From assembly GCF_009720525.1 (NCBI RefSeq), contig NZ_CP043930.1, positions 1,364,001 to 1,428,000 of the forward strand: a stretch of 64,000 nucleotides of DNA, read 5' to 3'. Below, in pieces: positions 8,185-17,253 of this stretch. Made by a program: the position numbers and the translations under genes. How positions within the stretch are numbered: position 1 is the stretch's first letter; the number at the start of each line of letters is the position of its first letter. The notes beneath the pieces are model-generated. The model worked only from the letters and a program-made list of their open reading frames with translations. It had not been told where the DNA came from and searched no databases. The DNA comes from Gimesia benthica. Its GTDB lineage: Bacteria > Planctomycetota > Planctomycetia > Planctomycetales > Planctomycetaceae.

Positions 8185-9285
8185 ATGACAATCGAATGGT
8201 TTTGCATACGGGACGCGGAAGAACAGGGCCCCTACACGTTTCGGGAACTGGTCGACATGATCCGCGAGGAAAAACTCACTCCGGACACCCAGGTCCGTCC
8301 GCATTATCTGGACGACTGGCAGCGGGCAGACTCTGTAGTGGGTCTGTACTACATGGCTCGCAAAGATCCGGAACCCGATCCGGTCGCCACTGAAACAGAC
8401 TCTGAAGTCTCCGCTGACCTTGCCGACGCCGAGGACCTGGATACGTTTCTGGCGGGTCCGGATAAAACCGAAGCGGAAGCCGATCCCCAGGCGGACCAGC
8501 CTGGCTGGTTGCGACGGCTGCTCACGTTAAGAAACAGTAAGATTCCCCCGGTCCCCGTCAATACGGACTACGCAGGCAGTCGGTCCACAGCTGAGACAGC
8601 GACCGTTGACAGCGACGCCGAAACAGATCAGATCGATTCGACGGATTCCCCCCTCGACGAAACCGACGAAGAAGCAAACACCGGTGCCTACTCGGACGAA
8701 ACCTGGTCGACGACGGTCCGGGCTGCGGTCGAACGAGTCGATGCCCGTGCGCCAAAGCAGGAGGAAGAAGAGGCGCCCCGACAGATCGTCCCCGCGGTCT
8801 CCCTCTCATTCCTTTCCAGCCCCAGATTCAAGCTGGCCCTGTTTGTCGTCGCAGTCATCCTCTGTATGAGTGCGGGGACCGTCGGCATGGTCAGCTGGCT
8901 CGGTAAGGGACAATTCTACTTCCCCTTTGTCGGCCCGGTCCCCCCCCTGCTGTTTGCAGCTTATACTGCAGGCGGGTTACTGACGATCGCCGTACTTTCG
9001 CCGTTGCTGCTGATTATCTCGACGTCCTTCCTCAGGTGGGCTTTCAAAGTCGGCACCGCTCTGGCCGCGTCCGGCATCGTCGCGTATTACCTGCTCAACT
9101 GGAACAAGCAGCAGAGCCTGGTTTTCCCCTCTCAAAAAGATGCGGAAGCCAAACTCATCTTTCCCCTGATCGGAGAGTGCTCTGCCTTCTCTTACTGGAT
9201 GTATTTTGCGGACGCCGTCATTATTGTCGCCGTCCTGACTTATATCGCTGCCTGGCTACTGGAGTCGCGTGCTGATGAACTATAA
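8185..9285 (+). CDS. GYF-domain membrane protein
   Basis: The first 60 residues match the bacterial GYF_2 domain: WFCIRDAEEQGPYTFRELVD contains the W..xxGP[YF] signature, with the downstream DDW also seen. GYF domains bind proline-rich peptides. Residues about 65-205 are a long acidic, low-complexity linker rich in D, E and T. The C-terminal third (about 210-360) has three or four membrane segments (KLALFVVAVILCMSAGTVGM, LLFAAYTAGGLLTIAVLSPL, FADAVIIVAVLTYIAAWLLE). The architecture suggests a soluble cytoplasmic adaptor tethered to the inner membrane. It overlaps the next gene, a pseudopilin-like protein, and is probably co-transcribed with it. Exact role unknown. Confidence 0.8.
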   Translation: MTIEWFCIRDAEEQGPYTFRELVDMIREEKLTPDTQVRPHYLDDWQRADSVVGLYYMARKDPEPDPVATETDSEVSADLADAEDLDTFLAGPDKTEAEADPQADQPGWLRRLLTLRNSKIPPVPVNTDYAGSRSTAETATVDSDAETDQIDSTDSPLDETDEEANTGAYSDETWSTTVRAAVERVDARAPKQEEEEAPRQIVPAVSLSFLSSPRFKLALFVVAVILCMSAGTVGMVSWLGKGQFYFPFVGPVPPLLFAAYTAGGLLTIAVLSPLLLIISTSFLRWAFKVGTALAASGIVAYYLLNWNKQQSLVFPSQKDAEAKLIFPLIGECSAFSYWMYFADAVIIVAVLTYIAAWLLESRADEL

Positions 9286-10339
9286 ACGAATGCAATCGAA
9301 GTCGGTCGTCCCCACGACTGCCGGATATACGATCGTTGAACTGCTGGTCGCCACCGCGGTCATCAGTCTGCTCATCGGACTGACCCTGCCGGCAATCCAG
9401 ACAGCCCGGAACTCGGCCCGGCAGGCACAATGCCTTAACCGCATGCGAAACCTGGGTATCGCCCTGCTGCAGAATACCGATACCGCCCAGCGGTTCCCCG
9501 CCTGTGGCTACTTCGGAGATGGCACCCCCGCCACCTTCGGTCAGTATCGCAGCTGGATTGTTGATATCCTGCCCTATCTGGACCAGGGAAACATCTATAA
9601 CCAGTGGGACTTCGATCTGTCCTGCAAAGATCCAGTCAACATTCCCCTGGCGGGACAACATATCGCCGTCCTGACCTGCCCCTCCGATCACAGTGTGATC
9701 CCGGGGAAAGGAAATCTCTCCTACGTCCTGAACGGCGGAATAGGATTCACCGCCCAGATGGGAGGCGTGCATAACTGTCCCGTTGATGCCCGTGGCAGAC
9801 GGCTCGACCTGAACGGTAACGGCATCATCTGCCATTCTTCGACCAAAGATGACGGAGCCCCCTCCGACCGCGACCTGTTCTTTTACATGGGTCTGTTTTA
9901 CAACGAAACCTGGAAAGGAGAGGTCCGCGCCGATCGTCATTACACCATGGCGGGCATCACCGACGGTGCTTCGAATACGCTGATGATCTCCGAAAATATT
10001 CGGACCGGCTACGATCCCAAAGCCTGGACGGCCAACTGGTCGTCCCCCAGTCCCTTCCTGACCAGCTTCTACATCGGCGACCCCTGTGTCAATGGTCGCT
10101 GCACTGAAGGCAATGTGGATTACAACCTCGCGAACTCCGGTTCCGCCGCCATCAATGCCGGGCTTGAACAGCCTGAAGGCAGAGCCCCCTTTCCCAACTC
10201 GCTGCACACCGGCGGCGTGAATGCGGGCTACTGCGACGGACATTTTTCTTTCTTGTCTGAAAAAATTGACGGCAAAGTCTATGCGGCTCTGGCCAGCCCC
10301 CAGGGACAGTCCTTAGCGGGTACTCTGCTCGAGCAGTAA
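9275..10339 (+). CDS. DUF1559 pseudopilin-like protein
   Basis: The N-terminus carries a type IV prepilin/pseudopilin signal: AGYTIVELLVATAVISLLIG, with cleavage expected after G and the conserved glutamate at +5, followed by a hydrophobic helix. The rest shows the planctomycete DUF1559 fold: PAIQTARNSARQAQCLNRMR near residue 50, ILPYLDQGNIYNQW, TDGASNTLMISEN and the closing H-G-G-x-N-x-G-Y-C-D-G-H-F. Such proteins are processed and placed in the membrane or a pilus-like assembly. ATG 9275 is chosen because GGAG lies ten bases before it; a GTG at 9269 is the alternative. Both overlap the end of the GYF gene, indicating translational coupling. This copy is divergent in sequence from the canonical one at 14828. 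Confidence 0.9.
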   Translation: MNYKRMQSKSVVPTTAGYTIVELLVATAVISLLIGLTLPAIQTARNSARQAQCLNRMRNLGIALLQNTDTAQRFPACGYFGDGTPATFGQYRSWIVDILPYLDQGNIYNQWDFDLSCKDPVNIPLAGQHIAVLTCPSDHSVIPGKGNLSYVLNGGIGFTAQMGGVHNCPVDARGRRLDLNGNGIICHSSTKDDGAPSDRDLFFYMGLFYNETWKGEVRADRHYTMAGITDGASNTLMISENIRTGYDPKAWTANWSSPSPFLTSFYIGDPCVNGRCTEGNVDYNLANSGSAAINAGLEQPEGRAPFPNSLHTGGVNAGYCDGHFSFLSEKIDGKVYAALASPQGQSLAGTLLEQ

Positions 10340-10411
10340 CAACCAGAGGATGCTTCCCGTCATGATCAGCTTCGCAACCACCCGGCAGCCAAGATGAAAA
10401 AAGGTGAGTGA

Positions 10412-13400
10412 GTGACTTTATTATTAAAACCACAGAGCACCCGGCCAGCAAAAGCCCCGGCCCCGTATCGCTTGAACCGCCGTCGGTTTCTGCCTGTTCT
10501 ATTACTGATCCTGACCAGCGTTTCCCCCCAGGCTCATGCTGCAACACCAGAGGAACGGTATGAAAAAATCGATACCAGCGGCGATGGCCACTTAACCCGG
10601 GAGGAATTCACAGCCGGGATGCCCCAACTGAAACCGGAACAGGCCGCGCAGGCTTTCACCGTCAGTGACTTCGATCATAATGAGCTACTCTCGCTGGAAG
10701 AATTCCAGACCGTGACCGGCGTCACGCCACCGGGCGAACGGGCCGCGGTCCCCGATCCCGTGGCTCCGTTCGTGGCCGAAGCAAAACGCAAATGGGCCGC
10801 GATTCAGCAAGCCGCCGATGCCGACGGGGATGGACAACTCTCCGAGAAAGAATGGCCAACCGGGGAACTCAAACAACAGCTCCCGCCCCTGGCCGCGCTT
10901 AATTTCTCGATCTGGGACAAAGACCAGAACGGACAGGTCACCTCCAGTGAAGCGGACCTGCTGCTCGACATTGCCTACGGTATGAAGCACACCGACGGCT
11001 CCCAGCTGCGAGCCGAGAACGGCTGGGTCATCTACCGTTCTTACCTGACCCGTACCGACAAAAACAACGACAGCCGGATCTCCAAAGAAGAATATATCCC
11101 CTCAATTCGCTGGCCGGAAGAAAAAGTGCTGGCGCTCTTCAAGGAACTGGATGCCGATCAGAGTGAGTTCCTTTCGATTCCCGAACTGACAAAATCAACT
11201 ACATCCTACATCGATGAAGTCGCCTTCTTCCTCAGAAGTGACACCGACCTGGATGGTTTTTTAAGCCGGGAAGAACTCTTGAAAATCGGCTTGAACAGCG
11301 CTTCCGCGGCGCGGTTGAATCATGCGTTCCCCGCCTTCGATGTCGACGGTGACGGCAAGTTCTCGATGAGTGAATTCCGACTGGCCCCCATCGGCTGCTT
11401 TTATGTCACCCTGCGAATGTATACTCAGAAAGATCTGGACCACGACGCCCGGCTTTCCTGGGAGGAGTTCTACACGGAACCTGCGCCCCAGCTCATCGGC
11501 CTGGTCTGGGAACTCTTCCAGCGTTTCGACCGGAACCAGAGTGGCATGCTGGAACTGAATGAATATGAGTTTGCGATCGATACCTCAAAGATTAAACCCG
11601 AATTCGCATTCTCCGCGTATGATAAAAACGGTGATGACCAGCTGACCTGGGAAGAACACCTGCCGCTGGTGGCCGGTCTGAAACCCGAACTGGCGAAGCG
11701 GAATTTCCATGTCGTCGATTTTGACGGCAACGGTACTCTTTCACTCGCAGAGTATCAGGCTCTCCCCAGCCTGTTTCCCGGGCGGGATCGTGGCAGCGTT
11801 CCCGATCCATTCGCGGAGCTTGCCCAGGGTGCTCACCTGACCTGGCAGTCGATTCAATCCAAGGCTGACGTGAATAGTGATGGCCGATTGTCTCCCGCTG
11901 AATGGCCGCGTGCCGCATTGAAAGAACAGCTCCCGCCACTGGCAGAAATCAAATTTCAGAATTGGGATACAAATCGAAATGGCACCGTCTCTCCCGAAGA
12001 AGCCGCACTGATGATCGACGTGGCCTACGGCATCAGGCACGTGGATGGCTTCCCACTCCGCGCTGCCAACGGTCTGGTGCTCTATCGTTTTTACATTGAA
12101 CGGACCGATAAAAACGGCGACCATCGTCTCTCCAAAGCAGAGTACCTGCCCTCCGTCAGACTGCCCGCGGAAAAGGTCCTGCAGAACTTTCAGAACATGG
12201 ATGCCAACCACGATGAACTCCTGACATACCAGGAACTCTCGACGGCTTCCTCGACGAACATTGATGAATTCAACCTGTTTCTCGCCCGGGATAAAGATCT
12301 GGACGGGTTCCTGAGTCGGGACGAACTGGGCACTCATAATTCCAACAACTCCACCAAAGACCGGCTGCCGCAGGGAATGGCGGCATTCGATGACGACAAA
12401 GACAACAAGCTCTCGCTGCGGGAGTTCCGTCTGGCTCCGATTGGCGCGAGCTACATCACCCTGCGGGTTTTTGATCGTAAAGATCAGAACAATGATGCGC
12501 AACTCTCCTGGGACGAGTTCTATGCGGAACCGTCGCCCCAACTGATTGGTATCGCCTGGGAACTGTTCCGACGCTACGACCGCGATCAGAGTGGAATCCT
12601 GAACCTGGATGAGTTCGAGTTTCAGGTCGACTATTCCAAAATGACCCCCCAGGCCGCCTTCACCCTGAATGACCTGGACCAGGACAGCCACCTTTCAGAA
12701 ACCGAGTATCTCGCCAAAATTGCGAAAGCCACCCGGCCGGCTGCCCGCCGGGATTTCCACCTGGTTGACTTTAACCACGACGGCAAGCTCTCCCAAGACG
12801 AATACCGTGCCCTGCCCGATCTGCTGCCCGTAGAAGAAAGAGGCCCCGTTCCGGATCCCGTCGCCGACCTGGCTGCCGCTGTCCGGAAAACCTGGCAAAA
12901 GATCTTCAAAGCCGCTGATTCCAGCGCCGACGGTCAGCTCACCTATTGGGAATGGCCCGACTCGGAACTCGAACAGCAACTGCCGCCCCTTTCCCGGGTG
13001 GAATTCAAACACTGGGATGCCAACCAGGATGGCAGGGTCTCCCGTAAAGAAGCGGATCGTCTGATTCAAATTGCCTACGGCATGCAACACACGTCTGCTG
13101 CTCCACTCCGCACCCCCAATGGTTGTGTGATGTACCACTCCTATATCACCTCCTCAGACAAAGACGGCGATCAACGTCTGTCGGTCAACGAGTATATTCG
13201 CTCCATCCGTAAACCGGTGCAGGAAGTGTTCACGATGTTCCGGGAACTGGATACAGACCAGGACCAGCAGTTGACTTACCGGGAGCTGGCAAAATCCCCC
13301 CTGGCCAACATTGATGAACTGAAATTCTTCCAGCGTCACGATACGAATCTGGACGGACTGCTGGATGCAAAAGAACTCGCGAAGGTTAATTCCAACGGCG

Positions 13401-14062
13401 CGACCCCGGGACGGATCCCCCAGGGAATGGCAGCCTTTGACAGCGACGGCGACGGACACTTCTCGCTGGCAGAGTTCCGCTTCTCACCGATGGGCTGCTG
13501 CTACGTCACCATGCGCGTCTATGGTCGGGAGGATGCCGATCACGACGGACAGCTTTCCTGGGAAGAATTCTACGACGAACCATCGCCCCTGCTGATCGGC
13601 CTGGCCTGGGAACAGTTCCAACGGTTCGATCGCAATCAGAGTGGCTTCCTGGATCTGGACGAAATTGAATTCCGTTACGATCCGACACAGATTCCTGCAG
13701 ACAAATATTTCACGGTCATCGACGCCGACCAGAACAAAACGATCAGCTTCGAAGAAATTTTCTCGGAAGACAAGCCGGATGCCAGTAACGTTGTGAAATC
13801 ACGCGATTATGAAATCCGCTTCACGCAGGCCAAACGGCACTTTGCCCAGAGCGATCTGAATCGGGATCAAGAGCTCAGCAGAGAGGAATACGCTCAATTT
13901 CACCAGGCCGAGCATCTGGCGGCCCAACAACTTCGCGACGCCAAAGGGTTCGCCAGACCGGACCGCATCGAATGGCTGTTACCGGCCGTGATCTCTGTGA
14001 ACGCGGTCCTGGTTCTGGGGATATTACTCTTCCTCGTCCGACGCAAATTCAGCAGACGCTAA
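10412..14062 (+). CDS. Giant EF-hand calcium-binding repeat protein
   Basis: A GTG start with AAGGTGAG just upstream opens a 1216-residue protein. Residues about 25-45 form a signal peptide ending HAAT. I count 32 EF-hand loops of the DxDxDG..S..E type, for example DTSGDGHLTREE at the start and DLNRDQELSREE near the end; about half keep all five acidic ligand positions. They fall as (2+8) three times plus a final pair. The body is three tandem units of exactly 350 residues, marked by VPDP at residues 113, 463 and 813. A single C-terminal TM helix (AVISVNAVLVLGILLFLVRR) followed by basic residues would anchor the chain in the inner membrane with the calcium-binding part outside. It lies 72 bp after the pseudopilin-like gene on the same strand. 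Calcium binding is strongly predicted; the partner or function is unknown. Confidence 0.88.
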   Translation: MTLLLKPQSTRPAKAPAPYRLNRRRFLPVLLLILTSVSPQAHAATPEERYEKIDTSGDGHLTREEFTAGMPQLKPEQAAQAFTVSDFDHNELLSLEEFQTVTGVTPPGERAAVPDPVAPFVAEAKRKWAAIQQAADADGDGQLSEKEWPTGELKQQLPPLAALNFSIWDKDQNGQVTSSEADLLLDIAYGMKHTDGSQLRAENGWVIYRSYLTRTDKNNDSRISKEEYIPSIRWPEEKVLALFKELDADQSEFLSIPELTKSTTSYIDEVAFFLRSDTDLDGFLSREELLKIGLNSASAARLNHAFPAFDVDGDGKFSMSEFRLAPIGCFYVTLRMYTQKDLDHDARLSWEEFYTEPAPQLIGLVWELFQRFDRNQSGMLELNEYEFAIDTSKIKPEFAFSAYDKNGDDQLTWEEHLPLVAGLKPELAKRNFHVVDFDGNGTLSLAEYQALPSLFPGRDRGSVPDPFAELAQGAHLTWQSIQSKADVNSDGRLSPAEWPRAALKEQLPPLAEIKFQNWDTNRNGTVSPEEAALMIDVAYGIRHVDGFPLRAANGLVLYRFYIERTDKNGDHRLSKAEYLPSVRLPAEKVLQNFQNMDANHDELLTYQELSTASSTNIDEFNLFLARDKDLDGFLSRDELGTHNSNNSTKDRLPQGMAAFDDDKDNKLSLREFRLAPIGASYITLRVFDRKDQNNDAQLSWDEFYAEPSPQLIGIAWELFRRYDRDQSGILNLDEFEFQVDYSKMTPQAAFTLNDLDQDSHLSETEYLAKIAKATRPAARRDFHLVDFNHDGKLSQDEYRALPDLLPVEERGPVPDPVADLAAAVRKTWQKIFKAADSSADGQLTYWEWPDSELEQQLPPLSRVEFKHWDANQDGRVSRKEADRLIQIAYGMQHTSAAPLRTPNGCVMYHSYITSSDKDGDQRLSVNEYIRSIRKPVQEVFTMFRELDTDQDQQLTYRELAKSPLANIDELKFFQRHDTNLDGLLDAKELAKVNSNGATPGRIPQGMAAFDSDGDGHFSLAEFRFSPMGCCYVTMRVYGREDADHDGQLSWEEFYDEPSPLLIGLAWEQFQRFDRNQSGFLDLDEIEFRYDPTQIPADKYFTVIDADQNKTISFEEIFSEDKPDASNVVKSRDYEIRFTQAKRHFAQSDLNRDQELSREEYAQFHQAEHLAAQQLRDAKGFARPDRIEWLLPAVISVNAVLVLGILLFLVRRKFSRR
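10748..13916 (+). repeat. Three 1050-bp coding repeats in the EF-hand gene
   Basis: The VPDP codons lie at 10748, 11798 and 12848, spaced exactly 1050 bp twice. Each unit has the same order of landmarks (AAD/KAD EF-hand, WPxxELxxQLPPL, IAYGMxHT, YR/HSYIxxxDK, LAPIGxxYVTLRVY-like, SPQLIGLxWExFxRxDR). DNA identity is clearly lower than protein similarity, so the duplication is old. The last unit continues past the core with an insertion before its closing EF-hand. Confidence 0.85.
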
Positions 14063-14122
14063 AGCGATGCAGTTCCGCCAGTCTTTTGAGACAGAGTACA
14101 TCAATCAGGGCCCAAAAGAAAA

Positions 14123-14157
14123 AACCTCCCATCACAGATCAGTCTGTATGAGAGGTT
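14123..14157 (-). terminator. Rho-independent terminator of the 14181 lipoprotein gene
   Basis: AACCTC (14123-14128) pairs with GAGGTT (14152-14157), with a further inner ACAGA/TCTGT stem. Read on the minus strand, the hairpin is followed by TTTTTTCTTTT. It lies 24 bp beyond the stop of the minus-strand lipoprotein gene. Confidence 0.7.
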
Positions 14158-14180
14158 CGAGAATTGAATCAGCTGGCTGC

Positions 14181-14708
14181 TTACTTGGATTCTAATTTGA
14201 AATCCAGGGTATTATTCTCATCCTTGACGTCAGCGGTCAGCGTTGTTTTGGTATTGTACTTTTCGGGAATCGGATCTTTTTCGGTTTTCTTTTTCTTGAC
14301 GACACGACGTTGCGTCACATCTCCATCCTCGGGGGGAGGAGTATCAATATTCACCGTATCATCCAGCGAGGCATTAGCCAGATCCGCTTCGCCGCTGCCT
14401 GCCGAGTCCTGTCCGTCAGTTGCCTTGCCTGTCGAAATTCGCACTTTGTGAGGGCCGACAATCGCGCCTTTGGCATCACCCACATAGACCAGTTCATAAT
14501 AGCCTTTCGCATCGGTTTTGCCCGAAGAGGGATTCCCTTTCTCGGGTGAAAAGATAACGATGGCATTTTCCAGCGGCTGACCATCCATTGTGACGACTCC
14601 CGAAACCGGAGCCAGGTCAACATCGATTCCTGATCCAGAGCACCCGTAGGCACAGGCAGCCACAGCAAACAGACTAAGGCATGTCGTGATTCGTACGTTG
14701 CAGATCAT
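14181..14708 (-). CDS. Carboxypeptidase-regulatory-like lipoprotein, DUF1559 partner
   Basis: The ATG at 14708 (five G bases 6 bp upstream) gives a 175-residue protein whose signal peptide ends in a lipobox (AYGC, Cys about 23). The mature part begins with a beta-sandwich resembling the carboxypeptidase regulatory/transthyretin-like fold (LAPVSGVVTMDGQPLENAIV, then GKTDAKGYYELVY and GPHKVRIST). The second half is charged and low in complexity (VKKKKTEKDPIPEKYNTKTT), close to the usual planctomycete ending. Proteins of this kind are commonly encoded just after DUF1559 genes in planctomycetes, as here (stop of the DUF1559 gene is 120 bp upstream). An outer-membrane or periplasmic accessory to the pseudopilin-like protein is inferred. 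Confidence 0.82.
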   Translation of the reverse strand: MICNVRITTCLSLFAVAACAYGCSGSGIDVDLAPVSGVVTMDGQPLENAIVIFSPEKGNPSSGKTDAKGYYELVYVGDAKGAIVGPHKVRISTGKATDGQDSAGSGEADLANASLDDTVNIDTPPPEDGDVTQRRVVKKKKTEKDPIPEKYNTKTTLTADVKDENNTLDFKLESK

Positions 14709-14773
14709 GTGATCCCCCCTTTGGTATCCATCCATCTCATCGCGAGACTCAGAACATTTCGTAAAACAGAAAT

Positions 14774-14803
14774 CCCGGTTTCACCAACCTTGATGAAACC
14801 GGG
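14774..14803 (-). terminator. Terminator after the DUF1559 gene
   Basis: CCCGGTTTCA (14774-14783) and TGAAACCGGG (14794-14803) form a perfect 10-bp stem with a 10-base loop. Reading the minus strand, ATTTCTGTTTT follows. It lies 25 bp after the DUF1559 stop and 66 bp before the lipoprotein start, so it may attenuate rather than abolish readthrough. Confidence 0.7.
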
Positions 14804-14827
14804 AAGCAAATTGAGCCTGGAGTCGAC

Positions 14828-15766
14828 TTAGTATTCTCCAAGCACGTTCTTATCGTTGATACCAGCCAGGTATACCAGGGTGTTCCCATCGGTATTCTCG
14901 CTGATAAATTTGATCCGTCCGTCACCGAACAGAAAATGACAGCCGCCGGTGTGCGAACTGCCCAGCGACCATTCATACTTGGTTCCAGTCGACTGGTTGA
15001 TTCCGTTGATCAGGTAGATCGTGGACGGAGTCGGAGTCGCAGTCGCCCCCTGCCAGGTGCGGACCAGAGCCGTATGGTAAGGCCAGTTGGCGTAATTGTG
15101 CCCATTAAAGGTGTTGGAAGCACCGATCCACAAACCACCGGCCGGAACCCCTTCTGTGGTTCGCTCTCCCACCATAATGACGTTACTGGTACCATCGGTG
15201 AAATCGCGAATGCGGTTAACGTTATGGTTGTTGAATGCACCTGCGTAGCAGCGGCCCTGCCCATTTGCCGGGTTGATATCACACGGCGAGTAAATCCCCG
15301 GATAATTTGACTTACCCCAGCTACCGATATTAGTGTTCAAGCCTTCCATCGGGTCAGTCGGACAGTTAAATACCGGGATGACGGTTTTGACAAGCGCTAA
15401 TTGAGGAGGCGTACCCGTGTAGTTGGCACGCCAGGGAGCATTCATATTGATCTGGTTGTAGATCGTAGCCTGATCCATGAATGGCAACAGCATGACCGTC
15501 CAGGCGAGATAGCTGTCGGTGGTCACATCATCGGCAGCAGTCCGGCGCGTTTCCACATGCATCTGTGGGAAACAACGATGGGTTTCATGATAGTTGTGGA
15601 GCGCCAGTCCGATCTGCTTCAGATTGTTTTTGCAGGTACTTCGTCGGGCTGCTTCACGGGCCTGTTGCACTGCCGGTAATAGCAGGGCAATCAGAATAGC
15701 GATGATGGCAATCACCACCAGAAGTTCGATCAGGGTAAAACCCCGTTTGACTGTTACACGTCTCAT
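14828..15766 (-). CDS. DUF1559 pseudopilin-like protein (canonical)
   Basis: This 312-residue protein starts at an ATG preceded by GGAGG with a 5-base spacer. Its N-terminus is a textbook type IV prepilin/pseudopilin leader ([20 protein letters not shown]) followed by [20 protein letters not shown] and [12 protein letters not shown], the signature of the planctomycete DUF1559 family. The C-terminal H-x-G-G-x-H-F-L-F-G-D-G-x-I-x-F-I motif closes the domain. A prepilin peptidase would cleave after the glycine, leaving the hydrophobic helix as anchor. A lipoprotein gene follows on the same strand after a hairpin. These proteins are numerous in planctomycetes and their precise function is not settled; a role in a type II-secretion or pilus-like assembly is inferred. 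Confidence 0.95.
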   Translation of the reverse strand: MRRVTVKRGFTLIELLVVIAIIAILIALLLPAVQQAREAARRSTCKNNLKQIGLALHNYHETHRCFPQMHVETRRTAADDVTTDSYLAWTVMLLPFMDQATIYNQINMNAPWRANYTGTPPQLALVKTVIPVFNCPTDPMEGLNTNIGSWGKSNYPGIYSPCDINPANGQGRCYAGAFNNHNVNRIRDFTDGTSNVIMVGERTTEGVPAGGLWIGASNTFNGHNYANWPYHTALVRTWQGATATPTPSTIYLINGINQSTGTKYEWSLGSSHTGGCHFLFGDGRIKFISENTDGNTLVYLAGINDKNVLGEY

Positions 15767-15787
15767 AGTAACCTCCGCATGAAAAAA

Positions 15788-15826
15788 GATAAGAGAAGGG
15801 AGAACATCTCATCTCGTACTCTTATC
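15788..15826 (-). promoter_or_regulatory. Inverted repeat in the DUF1559 5' leader
   Basis: GATAAGAG (15788-15795) and CTCTTATC (15819-15826) are exact inverted complements, 22 bp before the DUF1559 start and just upstream of its GGAGG. If transcribed, the stem would stand next to the ribosome site. Regulator site or RNA hairpin cannot be separated by eye. Confidence 0.4.
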
Positions 15827-16329
15827 GTCTCCCGGAATTAATAGACCGGAAGCGGGAGGTTCCACAGCAAAGCAAGCGTTTTGAGACAGTGTATAAAGCG
15901 TTCAGATTCGCAAAGCAGAACCTGAGATTGTATGATGCTGGGTTTTGTAAGCGCTTAATAAAAGTACAAGATCTATATTGTTGAAAACAACAACTGCCAG
16001 AGAAGGCAAACTTTTCACAGATAACCAGAGAGGCGAAAGCCTGATAGAATTTATAAGGTATATCACTTTGAAGAAGTGATGAAGCGAATTTGAAACATAC
16101 CTCAATTGAGTAAATTTAAGCTCGGCACTGTTTAAATGTCAATAACATATCTGCTTAAGATTTTGGAATTGATCAGAATTTTTTGACCCATAAAAAACTG
16201 ATTCTTGTATCCAGATTCTCTCTAGAATTAACCCTGTTTACAAAGCGTGCCTTTAGTAAACAACACTCCCAAAATTCCTGTCACCAGATTGGAATCTGAG
16301 GCATTCGAAATCATGCGTCCGGGCGACAA
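15827..16329. other. AT-rich non-coding stretch
   Basis: Between the DUF1559 leader and the SOUL gene end I see no supported gene. Base composition is clearly more AT-rich than the flanking genes. It presumably contains the DUF1559 promoter and the SOUL gene's 3' region; no strong hairpin with a T-run was found. Confidence 0.5.
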
Positions 16330-16947
16330 TTATTGTCTGGATGAAGTCTCGTCTTCCAGTCGAATCAACACTTCATTACGGCGGAAGGGACCCGGAGTCC
16401 ACGGTGGATCATAGCCCGCGTATTCCACTTCGTTCCGGCAGACGAGTCCTTCACCGCTGGCCCAGTCACGCAATTTCGCTTCGGCGTTTTTAACAGTCTC
16501 CTGATTCAGACGACCGCTGAATCGGATCACCGCAAAACGGCCCCCTTTACGTTCCTGAATCTGCACCGCCTCACTCACGGGCTGCGGAACTGTCTGGCTG
16601 TCATATTTCTGTGGAAGGACAAACGCCATCTGTCCGGCCACCTGATCGTGCTCAGGTTCCATAAATACGGGTGTGGTCATCGCGACTTTCTGCGCCCCCT
16701 GATTTGCACCATCGATATAACGAAACAGACGCATGAAGCTGCCATCTTTTCCCTGTGCATCAAACTCACTGCTGGTCATCGCCAGTTTCAGATCAGGATA
16801 TTCTCTAACTTCGAAGTTACCTTCCGATTTGACAACATCATAGGCAGCTGACTCGTAAGCAGAACGCGACGTGATTCTCCACCCAAATACGAATAAAACC
16901 ACCACCACAAGAGCTATTATTAGATAAAGCATTTTTCTTCGATTCAT
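16330..16947 (-). CDS. SOUL-family heme-binding protein, membrane-anchored
   Basis: ATG 16947 lies about 10 bases after a GGGG-rich ribosome site; a GTG two codons upstream is also possible. The 205-residue product begins with a TM helix (LYLIIALVVVVLFVFGW) and then a complete SOUL/HBP domain: YDVVKSEGNFEVREYPDLKL near residue 40, FMRLFRYIDGANQGAQKVAM, TTPVFMEP, the FVLPQKY core and RFSGRLNQETV. SOUL proteins bind heme or other tetrapyrroles; bacterial roles are poorly defined. The anchor suggests the domain faces the periplasm. No operon partner is evident. Confidence 0.92.
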   Translation of the reverse strand: MNRRKMLYLIIALVVVVLFVFGWRITSRSAYESAAYDVVKSEGNFEVREYPDLKLAMTSSEFDAQGKDGSFMRLFRYIDGANQGAQKVAMTTPVFMEPEHDQVAGQMAFVLPQKYDSQTVPQPVSEAVQIQERKGGRFAVIRFSGRLNQETVKNAEAKLRDWASGEGLVCRNEVEYAGYDPPWTPGPFRRNEVLIRLEDETSSRQ

Positions 16948-17253
16948 TTCCACCCCACTCCCGGTCTACAAACAGACTGATTAGGAATAAATTCAGCTAT
17001 ATAAGTCTATTTATCTATTTTTAGCCCTGAATTCCGTTTTGACCACTGCCCAATCCTGCCCGAAAAAGATTCAGTGAACAAATCAGCCCCCGATCGAAGT
17101 CTAAAATACAGGTTTGAGCGAAAATTTTTTGATTTTTGAGATGGTCGAATCCTGGGACGCAACTATGAAGTAGCAATAGCGATAAAAATGCGCTAAGATC
17201 CCCCTCCACTTCTGCGCTGGCCTGCTCACAGCCATAATTTCCATTCTAATCTC
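16948..17253. other. Divergent intergenic region, AT-rich
   Basis: It lies between divergently transcribed SOUL and beta-barrel genes and must hold both promoters. I found no strong palindrome and no credible small gene in it. Confidence 0.5.
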
